This document shows, piece by piece, positions 42,785-52,081 of a stretch of DNA of 64,000 bases (position 1 is its first letter; the number at the start of each line of letters is the position of its first letter). Made by a program: the position numbers and the translations under genes. The DNA is from an uncultured Paracoccaceae bacterium (GTDB taxonomy: Bacteria > Pseudomonadota > Alphaproteobacteria > Rhodobacterales > Rhodobacteraceae): NCBI GenBank assembly GCA_947499635.1, contig CANMPD010000005.1, positions 124,001 to 188,000 of the forward strand. The letters run 5' to 3'. The notes under the pieces were generated by a model. It saw only the letters and a program-made list of their open reading frames with translations. It was not told where the DNA came from and did not search any database.

Positions 42785-43696
42785 TTGGAAATTAATTGGC
42801 TCAAAGATTTTGTCGCCTTGGCGGCAACGAAGAATTTTTCGCGCGCGGCTGAAGTGCGATTTGTGAGCCAGCCTGCGTTTTCACGTCGGATCCGCGCGCT
42901 GGAAACTTATGTGGGCGCGCGGCTTGTGAATCGTGAGACACTGCCGCTGAGCCTCACACCCGCGGGAGAGCTGTTTCTGGACCATTCAAAAGCGCTTTTG
43001 CGGTCGCTGGAAAGCACGCTGGAGCAGTGCCGATTGATCGAGGTCGAAGATGAAAATGTCCTGCGTTTTGCCGCCAGTCAGTCATTATATACCACCTATT
43101 ATGGGGACTATATTCAGCCCTTTGTGGATCGCGGCCTGTTAACGGTGGACTTGGATTCCGTGTCTTGGCCGGCCGATAAATTTGTCGAAAAGCTACAGCA
43201 CAGCAGTTGTGACCTTATTTTGTTTTACTGGCATCCTTCGATGGGTTTTTTATCGTCAATGACGCGTGGGCAATTGGATTATGTCACGGTTGCAACGGAT
43301 GTCTTGGTGCCAGTGTCTAAACCTGCGCCAGATGGATCAGCACTGTTTCAACTGCCCAACCCAGATAAATCACGCATACCTTTGATTTCATATGGGTCTG
43401 CGTCGGTATTACGACCCGTGGTTGATGAAATTTTAGCCTCTCACAGTGGCACTACGTCGACCTTGTTGGTGAGCCAAAACGCCTTGTCGAATTCGGTGAT
43501 GGCTTTGATACAAGAAGGGTTTGGATTGGGATGGTTGCCGTTGAATCTGTGTCAATCCGCTTTGGATGACGGCAGTTTGGTACGCGCAGGGGGCGCAGAT
43601 TTTGAAGAACCAATCGAAATTCGCGCCTATCGATTGCGGCAAAATCAAAAGCCAAAATTGCAGATGGTTTGGGATGAAATTTCGACCAAACCATGA
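42785..43696 (+). CDS. LysR-family transcriptional regulator (HypT/YjiE-like)
   Basis: A 303-residue LysR protein. Winged helix at 1-60: FVALAATKNFSRAAEVRFVS with QPAFSRRIRALETYVGARLV. The NFSRAAE...SQPAFSRRI pattern resembles HypT/YjiE, hypochlorite-responsive regulators, but that match is only suggestive. It uses a TTG start at 42785 with AGGAGCAAGG upstream. It sits at the end of the third transporter operon and before the glutaryl-CoA dehydrogenase gene; either could be its target. Confidence 0.85.
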   Translation: MEINWLKDFVALAATKNFSRAAEVRFVSQPAFSRRIRALETYVGARLVNRETLPLSLTPAGELFLDHSKALLRSLESTLEQCRLIEVEDENVLRFAASQSLYTTYYGDYIQPFVDRGLLTVDLDSVSWPADKFVEKLQHSSCDLILFYWHPSMGFLSSMTRGQLDYVTVATDVLVPVSKPAPDGSALFQLPNPDKSRIPLISYGSASVLRPVVDEILASHSGTTSTLLVSQNALSNSVMALIQEGFGLGWLPLNLCQSALDDGSLVRAGGADFEEPIEIRAYRLRQNQKPKLQMVWDEISTKP

Positions 43697-43708
43697 GCTG
43701 CGATGCAC

Positions 43709-43728
43709 TTCATCCTGTTTTGGATGAA
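43709..43728 (+). terminator. Hairpin after the LysR gene
   Basis: TTCATCC (43709-43715) and GGATGAA (43722-43728) with a TGTTTT loop, 12 bases after the LysR stop. The T-run is poor; it could mark the end of the transporter operon. Confidence 0.45.
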
Positions 43729-43817
43729 CTTATGTGAAAATACTAATTTTTCGTCTGGTCTCTGAGGTATATAGATCAAAAGGAATATTACCCATTGCCA
43801 GATGAAAGGGTCATCAC

Positions 43818-45017
43818 ATGTCTGCACATTCCTCCAAGGGCATTCCGTTTCAGTGGTCCGACCCCTTCTTGATGGATGGTCAATTTACTGACGAAGAGCG
43901 CATGATCCGCGATGCCGCTGAATCCTTTGCTCAGGATCGGTTGTTACCGCGTATTGAGGATGCCTATCTTGAGGAACGCAGCGACCCTGAGATTTTTGCC
44001 GAAATGGGCGCGCAGGGCCTGCTGGGCGTGACCGTGCCTGAGGAATATGGCGGGGTGGGGGCCTCTTATGTGTCCTATGGTTTGGTTGCGCGGGCCGTTG
44101 AGCGGGTCGACAGCGGATATCGGTCTATGATGTCGGTGCAATCCAGCCTCGTGATGTATCCGATCTATGCATATGGCTCCGAAGAGCAACGACGCAAATA
44201 CCTACCGAAACTGGCCAGCGGTGAGTGGATCGGCTGCTTTGGTCTGACGGAACCAGAAGCCGGTTCGGACCCGGCGGGGATGAAAACACGGGCGGTCAAG
44301 ACGGATGGTGGCTATGTGCTGTCGGGGAGCAAAATGTGGATCTCAAACAGTCCAATTGCTGATGTGTTTGTGGTTTGGGCCAAGTCAGAAGCGCATGACA
44401 ATAAGGTCCGTGGCTTTGTCTTGGAAAAAGGTATGAAGGGTCTGTCGACGCCCAAGATTGACGGAAAACTGTCGTTGCGCGCCTCGATCACCGGTGAGAT
44501 TGTATTGGAAAACGTCGAAGTGCCCGAGACGGCGTTGTTGCCCAACACCCAAGGGATGGGCGGACCGTTTGGATGTCTGAATCGTGCGCGGTACGGGATT
44601 GCTTGGGGGGTTATGGGGGCAGCAGAGGATTGTTTTTATCGTGCGCGACAATATGGGTTGGATCGCAAACAATTTAACCGCCCATTGGCCGCAACGCAGC
44701 TGTATCAGAAGAAACTTGCGGATATGCAGACCGAGATTGCACTTGGTTTGCAGGCGGCACATCGTGTCGGCCAATTGTTTGACGAAGGCCGGTTTGCGCC
44801 CGAAATGATTTCGATTATCAAACGCAATAACTGTGGCAAGGCGTTGGATATTGCCCGCCAGTCCCGCGATATGCACGGGGGCAATGGTATTCAGATCGGT
44901 TATCATGTGATGCGACATGCTGCGAATCTTGAGACGGTAAACACCTATGAGGGCACTCATGACGTGCATGCGTTGATCTTAGGTCGCGCGATTACAGATA
45001 TCGCAGCCTTTGGATAA
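43818..45017 (+). CDS. gcdH: Glutaryl-CoA dehydrogenase
   Basis: A 399-residue acyl-CoA dehydrogenase that converts glutaryl-CoA to crotonyl-CoA and CO2 with FAD, in lysine and tryptophan breakdown. [20 protein letters not shown] at the start, [34 protein letters not shown] (FAD/substrate motif), and [19 protein letters not shown] with the catalytic Glu are characteristic of GcdH rather than short- or medium-chain enzymes. It appears monocistronic, 121 bases after the LysR gene and in the same direction. No ETF or CoA-transferase gene is adjacent. Confidence 0.92.
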   Translation: MSAHSSKGIPFQWSDPFLMDGQFTDEERMIRDAAESFAQDRLLPRIEDAYLEERSDPEIFAEMGAQGLLGVTVPEEYGGVGASYVSYGLVARAVERVDSGYRSMMSVQSSLVMYPIYAYGSEEQRRKYLPKLASGEWIGCFGLTEPEAGSDPAGMKTRAVKTDGGYVLSGSKMWISNSPIADVFVVWAKSEAHDNKVRGFVLEKGMKGLSTPKIDGKLSLRASITGEIVLENVEVPETALLPNTQGMGGPFGCLNRARYGIAWGVMGAAEDCFYRARQYGLDRKQFNRPLAATQLYQKKLADMQTEIALGLQAAHRVGQLFDEGRFAPEMISIIKRNNCGKALDIARQSRDMHGGNGIQIGYHVMRHAANLETVNTYEGTHDVHALILGRAITDIAAFG

Positions 45018-45076
45018 TGTGCTTTTTTCGTCGCGATATTGAGTTGGATATTGGTTTTTAAAACCGCGCGTTAATA

Positions 45077-45103
45077 ATTCTTGACAGAATCCATTAGGTA
45101 ATT
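45077..45103 (+). promoter_or_regulatory. Candidate promoter and inverted repeat upstream of the heme operon
   Basis: TTGACA at 45081-45086 is a consensus -35 box; no good -10 follows at the usual distance. It lies inside ATTCT-TGAC-AGAAT (45077-45090), a perfect inverted repeat reminiscent of iron-responsive operators (TTCT/AGAA arms), which would let an iron regulator block the polymerase. Assignment to Fur, Irr or RirA is not possible by eye. Confidence 0.4.
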
Positions 45104-45192
45104 GTAACAGCCGACCAGAAACGCAGCACGCAGTTAAGCTAGCTACACAGAGCCGTAACAAAAGCGGCCATATCTATAAAGCTAGGGATAAC

Positions 45193-47199
45193 ATGCATAG
45201 AGCCTCAATGGCCGCTCTGCTGGCAAGCGTATCTGCGTTGCCACTGATGGCGCAAGAAACGACACAAACAGACGGCGAATTTATCGGTACAGTTACTTTG
45301 GGGGAAAGCCGTCGGGGGGTCCAGACGGATGTCGCGGCCTCTGAGACGATTATCACCTTAGACGAAATCGAAGACCGCCAGGCCAGCACTGTTGCTGAGT
45401 TGCTGGATACCATTCCAAACGTTAGCTTGTTGAACGGGAGTACGCCACAAGGTGGTGGTATTTCGATCCGTGGTTTGGGCAGCCAAGCGGGTCTGTATGG
45501 GACGGACGGTAAGGTTTCGGTTGTGGTCGATGGCGTGGCCAGCGGCGCTGAAGAAGTCTATCGTAATGGCGCGTCTTTGGCGCTGGAACCAGAACTGTTC
45601 CGCGAAGTCAAAGTGACCCGCGGCCCGTCCAATAGTTTCCGCTATTCCAGTGGTGCGGTTGGTGGCACGATTGAATTGGAAACCAAAGACGCCAGCGACT
45701 TTTTAGAAGGCGACGACCATTTTGCGTTCCGCCAGAAACTTGGTTATGAAACCAATGGCGCCGGGCGTGTTTCGACATCTATTCTTGCATTTAAGCCGAC
45801 AGACCAATTGGAAGTGTTAGCATTTTTAGGTGTGCGCAGTGTAAAAAACCGTGATGATGGCAATGGTGATACACTGGACGGAACTGAATTCCTGCAGCAA
45901 TCTCAGTTGGTCAAGGCGAAATATCACTTTAGCGACGCCACAACGCTGAGCTTTAGTTACAGCCGCAATGATATTCCTGAACGCGACGTATTTTATAACG
46001 TTTTTGACCCTAATATTGACTCGTTCTTTGGGACCGTCGATCGGTTTACCGAAGACGAAACAGCCTATGTTGAATTGGCATATTCTTCACCGGATAATGA
46101 TCTTGTCAACTTAACTGCACGGTTTCAGTATAAGCACGAAGAGATCGAGATTGACCCGATCACCAACCCTTTTAATACGACGTTGCTTGAGGCGGATCAC
46201 GAAACGGAGACAGTTTCATTTCGTCTAGATAACACGGCCTACTTTTCAACTGGCAGTGTTGCACACGCTTTAAGTGCAGGTGTGGAACTGTCTCGGCGCG
46301 AGCGGACTTCGGTTACCGAGGATGGGACCAATGATACAAGTGCGCCGGGCGGAACCGATCGGTCGATTGCATTTTATATCGCAGATGAGATCCAAGCGAC
46401 TGAAAAGCTGACTTTGACACCGCAAATTCGATTTGAAACCCAAACTCTAGATGGTGACAATAACGGTTCAAATGCCAATGTGGATGATGAGGTTGTTCAT
46501 AACTCTAGGGCTCTTACAGGCGCGTTGAGTGCGAAATATGACATCACCGACAGTTTCTCGGTGTTTGGGACGGCGGCGTACAATGAAAATCTGCCAATTC
46601 TAGATGATTTGAGCAACGATTTTATTGATCAATCTGAGAAGGGCCGCACCTATGAGGCCGGTGTGTCTTATGATGGTTTCGATGTCTTGACATCCAATGA
46701 CGCGTTCAAGGCCAAACTGACCTATTTCAACAGTGAAATTTGGGACGGAACGACGTATTTTGGCATTGATGGCGTTGAGATTGACGGCTTTGAACTAGAG
46801 CTCTCCTATGTCCATCCGCTGTTTTATGCGGACTTTAACGCGGGCACCTCGCGGGCCGAAGTTACTGAGACGGGCGATGATTTCAACTATGGTATCGCGG
46901 ATACGGCACAGTTGACGTTGGGCAAACGGTTCTTTGACAACCAGTTGGATATCAGTGCTGAGGTTAGCCATACCTTTGACTACGATCGCACCAGCGCGAC
47001 ATCCGGAGCACTGGCGCCAACCGACGCCTATACGCTGCTTGATCTGAGTGTAAGCTACACCCCGAAACAGGGCGTCTTAAATGGTTTTGAGTTCCGCGCA
47101 TCGCTCGAGAACGTGACGGATCGTCGATATCGGGCCTATGGCAGCTCTCGCAATGGCGAGGGACAAAACCTTGCCCTCTCAATCGCGAAAACATTTTAA
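45193..47199 (+). CDS. hmuR: TonB-dependent outer-membrane heme receptor
   Basis: A 668-residue receptor with signal peptide (MHRASMAALLASVSALPLMA). The plug domain has AELLDTIPNVSLLNGSTPQG, GISIRGLGSQAG, a DGVASGAEEVY loop, and EVKVTRGPSNSFRYSSGAVG. A 22-strand barrel follows; the end NLALSIAKTF has the terminal aromatic residue needed for outer-membrane insertion. The heme-receptor FRAP/NPNL-type element appears only as NENLPILDDL. It is first in a complete heme operon; a hairpin separates it from hmuS. Heme is bound outside and imported with energy from TonB-ExbB-ExbD encoded downstream. Confidence 0.88.
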   Translation: MHRASMAALLASVSALPLMAQETTQTDGEFIGTVTLGESRRGVQTDVAASETIITLDEIEDRQASTVAELLDTIPNVSLLNGSTPQGGGISIRGLGSQAGLYGTDGKVSVVVDGVASGAEEVYRNGASLALEPELFREVKVTRGPSNSFRYSSGAVGGTIELETKDASDFLEGDDHFAFRQKLGYETNGAGRVSTSILAFKPTDQLEVLAFLGVRSVKNRDDGNGDTLDGTEFLQQSQLVKAKYHFSDATTLSFSYSRNDIPERDVFYNVFDPNIDSFFGTVDRFTEDETAYVELAYSSPDNDLVNLTARFQYKHEEIEIDPITNPFNTTLLEADHETETVSFRLDNTAYFSTGSVAHALSAGVELSRRERTSVTEDGTNDTSAPGGTDRSIAFYIADEIQATEKLTLTPQIRFETQTLDGDNNGSNANVDDEVVHNSRALTGALSAKYDITDSFSVFGTAAYNENLPILDDLSNDFIDQSEKGRTYEAGVSYDGFDVLTSNDAFKAKLTYFNSEIWDGTTYFGIDGVEIDGFELELSYVHPLFYADFNAGTSRAEVTETGDDFNYGIADTAQLTLGKRFFDNQLDISAEVSHTFDYDRTSATSGALAPTDAYTLLDLSVSYTPKQGVLNGFEFRASLENVTDRRYRAYGSSRNGEGQNLALSIAKTF

Positions 47200-47209
47200 T
47201 AAACCTTGT

Positions 47210-47236
47210 GTCGGGGCGGCGTTTTGTGGCCCCGAC
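47210..47236 (+). terminator. Hairpin between hmuR and hmuS
   Basis: GTCGGGGC (47210-47217) and GCCCCGAC (47229-47236) followed by TTTTATG, starting 10 bases after the receptor stop. It is probably a partial terminator making the receptor in excess of the downstream genes. Confidence 0.65.
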
Positions 47237-47261
47237 TTTTATGTCTAAAGGAAATGCGGCA

Positions 47262-48323
47262 ATGACCGATATAATTTCAGCACAAGCCATTCGAAGTGCC
47301 AAGGCGGAAAACCCAAAACAACGGGATCGGGATTTGGCGCAGAGCCTTGGGATTACCGAGGCGCAATTGGTTGCTGCCCATATGGGTAATCATGATGGCC
47401 AACAGGTGACACGGATCAACCCACATCCTGATCAGTTGATGCCAGCGGCATCGCGCTTGGGCGAAGTTATGGCACTGACCCGAAACGCCAGCGCGGTTCA
47501 CGAGCGCGTGGGTACCTATGAAAAATATCGTTCTGGCCCCCATGCTTCGGTGGTTCTGGGCAAGGAAATTGACCTGCGTATTTTCCCGCGCCATTGGGTG
47601 CACGGGTTTGCGATCGAGCAGGAGACCGACAAAGGTATCCGCCGAACTTTGCAGGTGTTTGACGCTGCAGGGGATGCAGTGCATAAGATTTTTCTACGCG
47701 ATGCGTCCAACCATGACGCTTGGGCTGATGTCGTCCGTGATTTGACGGTCGAGGATCAGTCTGAAGCGATTTCTGTTGAGCCGCGTAAACCAACTGAGGC
47801 TGCTAAACGTAACCCCAAAAAGCGGGATATTCTGCTCGAAGAATGGGCGAAAATGACCGATACGCATCAATTTATGCGATTGACGTCGAAACTGGGGATG
47901 AACCGTTTGGGTGCCTACCGTGAGGTTTCCGGCACAAAGTGGGTGCGTCCGATTGACCCAAGCAGCATGGCTGACTTCTTTGAAAAGATGGGTCAAAGCG
48001 GTCAAGAAACAATTTTGTTTGTTGGCAATATGGGCAACATTCAAATTCACTGGGGCCCGCTTGAGACCATCAAACCTATGGGGCCATGGCTGAACGTGAT
48101 GGATCCGCGTTTTAATCTGCATCTGCGTGGCGATCATGTGGCTGAGGTTTATCAAATCATCAAACCGACAAAACGCGGGGATGCGATCTCGCTTGAGATG
48201 TTCGATGCCGAGGGCATGATCATTGCGCAGATCTTTGGTAACCGCACCGATGAGGATGATGATTTGGCGCAGTGGAAGTCCATTTTGGCCAGCCTGCCTG
48301 ACGTTGAAAAGGAACTCGCATGA
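47262..48323 (+). CDS. hmuS: Heme-degrading/trafficking factor HmuS (HemS/ChuX family)
   Basis: A 353-residue cytoplasmic heme-binding protein with two related halves: one around MALTRNASAVHERVGTYEKY and the other near FMRLTSKLGMNRLGAYREVS. WADVVRDLTVE and HLRGDHVAEVYQIIKPTKRG are typical of the family. It accepts heme from HmuTUV and helps degrade or store it. AAAGGA lies 9 bases before the ATG at 47262; an in-frame ATG at 47208 lies in the terminator hairpin region. It overlaps hmuT by 4 bases. Confidence 0.92.
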   Translation: MTDIISAQAIRSAKAENPKQRDRDLAQSLGITEAQLVAAHMGNHDGQQVTRINPHPDQLMPAASRLGEVMALTRNASAVHERVGTYEKYRSGPHASVVLGKEIDLRIFPRHWVHGFAIEQETDKGIRRTLQVFDAAGDAVHKIFLRDASNHDAWADVVRDLTVEDQSEAISVEPRKPTEAAKRNPKKRDILLEEWAKMTDTHQFMRLTSKLGMNRLGAYREVSGTKWVRPIDPSSMADFFEKMGQSGQETILFVGNMGNIQIHWGPLETIKPMGPWLNVMDPRFNLHLRGDHVAEVYQIIKPTKRGDAISLEMFDAEGMIIAQIFGNRTDEDDDLAQWKSILASLPDVEKELA

Positions 48324-49165
48324 TCCGGAATTTTGTTTTTGCGCTGGCCTTGGCTGCCAGCAGTGCGCAAGCTGACACTGAGGCAAAGGCCGTGGTCAGC
48401 ATTGGCGGGCCTGTGACTGAAATCATCTATGCTTTGGGTGAGCAGGATCGCATTGTCGCGCGCGACACCACATCCGTTTACCCGCCGGCTGCGAATGAGC
48501 TGCCGGATGTCGGGTATATGCGCGCACTGTCTGCAGAGGGCGTGCTGTCTGTTGGGCCGGATTTGATTTTGGCCCGTGACACGGCTGGCCCGCCAGAGGC
48601 GTTAGATCAGCTTAAGGCGGCGTCGGTTCCTATGGTTTTGACCCATGATGCCTTTACCGCACAGGCCGTAGTGGATGCGATCACTGTTGTGGGACATGCT
48701 TTGGGCGTTGACGATAAGGCGCAGGATCTCGTGGCCAAGGTCAGCGGTGAGTTGGACAGTCTGGCACATGATGTTGCGGCATTAACCGACAAACGCAAGG
48801 TGATGTTTATTCTATCTCTGGACGGCGGGCGCATGAATGTTGCGGGCGCAGGCACGGGTGCGGACGGGATAATTTCGCTGGCTGGTGGGCAAAACGTGAT
48901 GGCACAAGCCTACGAGGGCTATAAGTTAGTCAGCTCAGAGGCTGTCATCGAAGCGGCACCGGATTTGATCATCATGATGAGCAATGCTGGCGATCACAGT
49001 GGACGTAAAGACGAAGTGCTGGCCCTTGCGCCAATCAAGTTGACACCAGCAGGGGAAACCGGCGGGTTTGCGACGGTTCCCGGAGCGGCGTTGGGATTTG
49101 GACCACGCACCGCGACTTTTGCGCGCGATTTGCATGACGTCTTATACGGGGCCGCGCAGCAATAA
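48320..49165 (+). CDS. hmuT: Periplasmic heme-binding protein HmuT
   Basis: A 281-residue cluster A-III binding protein with signal peptide (MIRNFVFALALAASSAQA). VVSIGGPVTEIIYALGEQDR begins the lobe; Tyr54 in RDTTSVYP is the expected axial heme ligand; AAPDLIIMMSN and GFGPRTATFARDLH are family segments. It carries heme across the periplasm to HmuU. Its stop shares one base with the hmuU start. Confidence 0.9.
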   Translation: MIRNFVFALALAASSAQADTEAKAVVSIGGPVTEIIYALGEQDRIVARDTTSVYPPAANELPDVGYMRALSAEGVLSVGPDLILARDTAGPPEALDQLKAASVPMVLTHDAFTAQAVVDAITVVGHALGVDDKAQDLVAKVSGELDSLAHDVAALTDKRKVMFILSLDGGRMNVAGAGTGADGIISLAGGQNVMAQAYEGYKLVSSEAVIEAAPDLIIMMSNAGDHSGRKDEVLALAPIKLTPAGETGGFATVPGAALGFGPRTATFARDLHDVLYGAAQQ

Positions 49166-50232
49166 TGATACTCAGCGCATATATCCCTAAACCAGATATC
49201 GCAGGTGATCGCCGCTATTTGGCCTTGATGCTGCGCCTTGTTTTGATTGCGGCATTGTTCGTGACGTGTTTGCTCAGCCTTGGCTGGGGCGCGGCGCGTG
49301 ACAGTGATGTCATCGGAGCTTTGCTGGGGTGGTCGGATGTATCGCTGCGGGATCAGGTGATTGTTTGGGACATTCGCATGCCGCGTATGCTGACCGGCGT
49401 TGTGGTTGGCGCTGCGCTGGCGGTATCTGGTGCCGTAATGCAGGGTTTGTTTCGCAATCCTTTGGCTGATCCTGGATTAATCGGGATCAGTGCTGGTGCC
49501 GGATTTGGCGCTGTCGCTGCGATTGTATTGGGCGGGTTATTACCTGTGGCAGTGCAGGCGTTTGTCGGGTCATACTTGGTGCCGATTGCGGCATTCTTTG
49601 GCGGCTGGATCTCCACCATTGTGCTGTATAAAATTGCCACACGTGGTGGACGGACTTCGGTTGCGACAATGTTGCTGGCTGGGATCGCCTTGGGTGCGCT
49701 TATGGGCGCGGTGACGGGGTTAATGGTCTATTCTGCCGATGATGACCAGTTACGAGACCTGACGTTTTGGGGCATGGGATCTTTGGCTGGGGCGACGTGG
49801 GCCAAGTTGATTATAGCTGGCCCGCTGATTGTTGCGACATTGGTGGTGACGCCGTTTCTTGCGCGGTCTTTGAATGCCTTGGCGCTAGGGGAAAATACGG
49901 CGGCGCATTTAGGTATCAACGTGCAACGTATGAAAAACATTGCGATTTTGACGGTCGCAGGCAGTGTTGGCGCGTCTGTGGCCATAACAGGTGGCATTGG
50001 CTTTATCGGTATTGTTGTGCCTCATTTGTTACGGCTGGTCCAAGGGCCGGATCATCGTGGGCTCTTGGTTAATGCAGCACTTTTAGGCGCGGTAATTTTA
50101 CTTATCGCTGATGGTGTGTCACGGACAGTGATTGCACCGGCTGAGCTACCGATCGGGATTATCACAGCGGCGATGGGTGGACCGTTCTTTTTATGGATTT
50201 TGCTGCGTAGCCGTGGAGTCATTGATCTATGA
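49165..50232 (+). CDS. hmuU: Heme ABC transporter permease HmuU (FecCD family)
   Basis: A 355-residue inner-membrane protein with about 10 helices. WDIRMPRMLTGVVVGAALAVSGAVMQGLFRNPLADP is represented by its typical parts, IRMPRMLTGV and QGLFRNPLADPGLIG. GFIGIVVPHLLRL is the ATPase-docking loop near the C-terminus. The permease forms a homodimer with HmuV. It overlaps hmuV by 4 bases. Confidence 0.92.
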   Translation: MILSAYIPKPDIAGDRRYLALMLRLVLIAALFVTCLLSLGWGAARDSDVIGALLGWSDVSLRDQVIVWDIRMPRMLTGVVVGAALAVSGAVMQGLFRNPLADPGLIGISAGAGFGAVAAIVLGGLLPVAVQAFVGSYLVPIAAFFGGWISTIVLYKIATRGGRTSVATMLLAGIALGALMGAVTGLMVYSADDDQLRDLTFWGMGSLAGATWAKLIIAGPLIVATLVVTPFLARSLNALALGENTAAHLGINVQRMKNIAILTVAGSVGASVAITGGIGFIGIVVPHLLRLVQGPDHRGLLVNAALLGAVILLIADGVSRTVIAPAELPIGIITAAMGGPFFLWILLRSRGVIDL

Positions 50233-51026
50233 GCCAGTTGAATGCCCAAAACATCACGGTTCATATCGCCAAAACACAGGTTTTGCACGGAGTGGACTTC
50301 AGCGCAAAGGCAGGCGAGGTCACAGCGATTGTCGGACCTAATGGCTGTGGGAAAACCACATTACTTCGCGCGGTGACCGGTGAATTGCCTTATGGTGGGC
50401 AGGTTCATCTGAATGGTGTGGATGTGGCAACGCAAAGTCCACAGATTTTGGCGCGGATGCGTGGCGTCTTACCGCAAGCGACGGCGCTTTCGTTTCCGTT
50501 CACGGTGCTAGAGGTCGTTCAATTGGGGCTGACCGCAGGTCTGGCAACGACCTCACTTCAAAACGGTGCGCATCTGCCGCAACAGGCATTGGCGCGCGTG
50601 GGTTTGGCCGGATTTGAGGGACGTTTTTACCAAGAGCTGTCTGGCGGTGAAAAGCAACGTGTGCAGTTGGCACGTGTGTTGTTGCAGGTTTGGCAACCGG
50701 TTCTAGAAGGTCAGCCGCGTTGGTTGTTTCTGGACGAGCCTGTCTCGGCCCTGGATATTGGACATCAGCTACAAGTGATGAAAATTGCGCGTGATTTTGC
50801 TGACGATGGCGGTGGCGTCGTGGCAGTGATGCATGATTTGAACCTGACCGCGATGTTTGCCCATTCCATGACCCTGATGCGGGCCGGACGTGTGTTACGG
50901 GTGGGCCGCCCACATGAGGTCATGACGAATACGGCGCTTAGCGCAGCTTATGACTGTCAAATTTCTGTCAACCAACCCCCAGCCGCAGGGCTGCCGTGGC
51001 TGCTGCCACAGGCGGCGACCTTGTAG
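50229..51026 (+). CDS. hmuV: Heme ABC transporter ATPase HmuV
   Basis: A 265-residue ATPase: Walker A GPNGCGKTT near residue 38, MRGVLPQATALSFPFTVLEV (the HmuV-type LPQ segment), signature LSGGEKQR, Walker B WLFLDEPVSALD and switch HDLNLT. These are diagnostic of heme/siderophore-type ATPases. It is translationally coupled to hmuU; the next gene begins after 66 bases. Confidence 0.92.
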   Translation: MSQLNAQNITVHIAKTQVLHGVDFSAKAGEVTAIVGPNGCGKTTLLRAVTGELPYGGQVHLNGVDVATQSPQILARMRGVLPQATALSFPFTVLEVVQLGLTAGLATTSLQNGAHLPQQALARVGLAGFEGRFYQELSGGEKQRVQLARVLLQVWQPVLEGQPRWLFLDEPVSALDIGHQLQVMKIARDFADDGGGVVAVMHDLNLTAMFAHSMTLMRAGRVLRVGRPHEVMTNTALSAAYDCQISVNQPPAAGLPWLLPQAATL

Positions 51027-51092
51027 GTTATTTAGATTTAATCGGCATCCGGCGACGTTTGTCGCGGCATATGCCCGTACCCAAAGGACGAG

Positions 51093-51494
51093 ATGATGAA
51101 ATCCTTTCTTTCTGTAGCAATGGCGCTGTGTCTTGGCTTGCCTGCGGTGGCCCAAGATCAACCTGCACCCATTTCGCTTGAGTTGAATACTTTAACACAG
51201 CTTGAAGGGGCGTGCCGGATGGTTTTCACCGCACAGGCCGCTGCTCCGGTGGAGCAATTGGTTGCTGAGACTGTGTTGTTTGATGCAGCGGGCTCTGTGA
51301 CGTTATTGACCCTATTTGATTTTCGCGACCTGCCTGCGACCAAAGTGCGGGTGCGTCAATTTGATATTCCGGCGGCGCAGTGCAATGGCATTTCACGGGT
51401 GTTGTTCAATGGCCTTGAAAGTTGCAGTGGCGCAGGCTGCGCAAGCGGTCTGGCCCCGGCCTCACGTGTTGATGGCGTAGAGGTGTTGGGATGA
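51093..51494 (+). CDS. Secreted protein of unknown function in the heme operon
   Basis: A 133-residue protein with signal peptide (MKSFLSVAMALCLGLPAVA, start 51093 or 51096). The mature part has ISLELNTLTQLEGACRMVFT, a VRVRQFDIPAAQCNGISRVL segment and several cysteines (ACRM, AQCN, ESCSGAGC) that may form disulfides. I do not recognise a family. It lies between hmuV and exbB and overlaps the latter by 4 bases, so it is cotranscribed and probably helps the TonB complex or heme handling in the periplasm. Confidence 0.8.
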   Translation: MMKSFLSVAMALCLGLPAVAQDQPAPISLELNTLTQLEGACRMVFTAQAAAPVEQLVAETVLFDAAGSVTLLTLFDFRDLPATKVRVRQFDIPAAQCNGISRVLFNGLESCSGAGCASGLAPASRVDGVEVLG

Positions 51495-52081
51495 TGGATC
51501 TGGTGATTTCTCGGTTACATAATATTATCGAACTGGGTGGTCCGGTTGTGATGATCCTGGCATGTATGTCCGTTTTGGCCCTGGCAATTGCGATATGGAA
51601 AGCGATTGTTTTCGAACTCGAAGGGGTGGGCTATGGTCTGCGCCGGGGGTTTGTGCGCACAACGCTGGACGAATTGCATATCGGTACACAGGAAGTGTCT
51701 GATCTGCGTGAACGTATTTATGCGCGACTGGACACGGGCTTTGGACGTGTGTCGTCGGGTTTGCGAATTTTGGATCTGACCGCGCAAATTGCACCGCTTT
51801 TGGGTCTGTTTGGCACCGTTTTGGGCATGATTGACGCATTTCGCACGCTGCAAGAGGCGGGCAGCAGTGCAGATCCATCTATCTTGGCTGGCGGAATTTG
51901 GGTGGCTTTGATGACCACAGCAGCGGGTTTGGTGGTTGCTATGCCGTCTTCGCTGGTGCTGAGTTGGTTTGACGGCCGTCTCGAAGCGCACCGTCGTGCA
52001 GCAACCGAAGCGGTTGAGCAGCGCCTAACGCCACGGGCTTTTGCGGGGCAAGAGGATCTCGGGCATGCGCTACCAGCCTAA
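51491..52081 (+). CDS. exbB: ExbB/TolQ/MotA-family proton-channel protein
   Basis: A 196-residue inner-membrane protein with three hydrophobic segments: GGPVVMILACMSVLALAIAI near the N-terminus, then TAQIAPLLGLFGTVLGMIDAF and IWVALMTTAAGLVVAMPSSL toward the C-terminus. The last two are the pore-forming helices. It works with ExbD to power TonB. It overlaps exbD by 17 bases. Confidence 0.9.
   Translation: MMDLVISRLHNIIELGGPVVMILACMSVLALAIAIWKAIVFELEGVGYGLRRGFVRTTLDELHIGTQEVSDLRERIYARLDTGFGRVSSGLRILDLTAQIAPLLGLFGTVLGMIDAFRTLQEAGSSADPSILAGGIWVALMTTAAGLVVAMPSSLVLSWFDGRLEAHRRAATEAVEQRLTPRAFAGQEDLGHALPA

Noticed and set aside
42785-43696. Naming the LysR gene hypT
   Set aside because: Only the HTH segment resembles HypT; the effector domain was not verified, and the surrounding genes do not concern hypochlorite.
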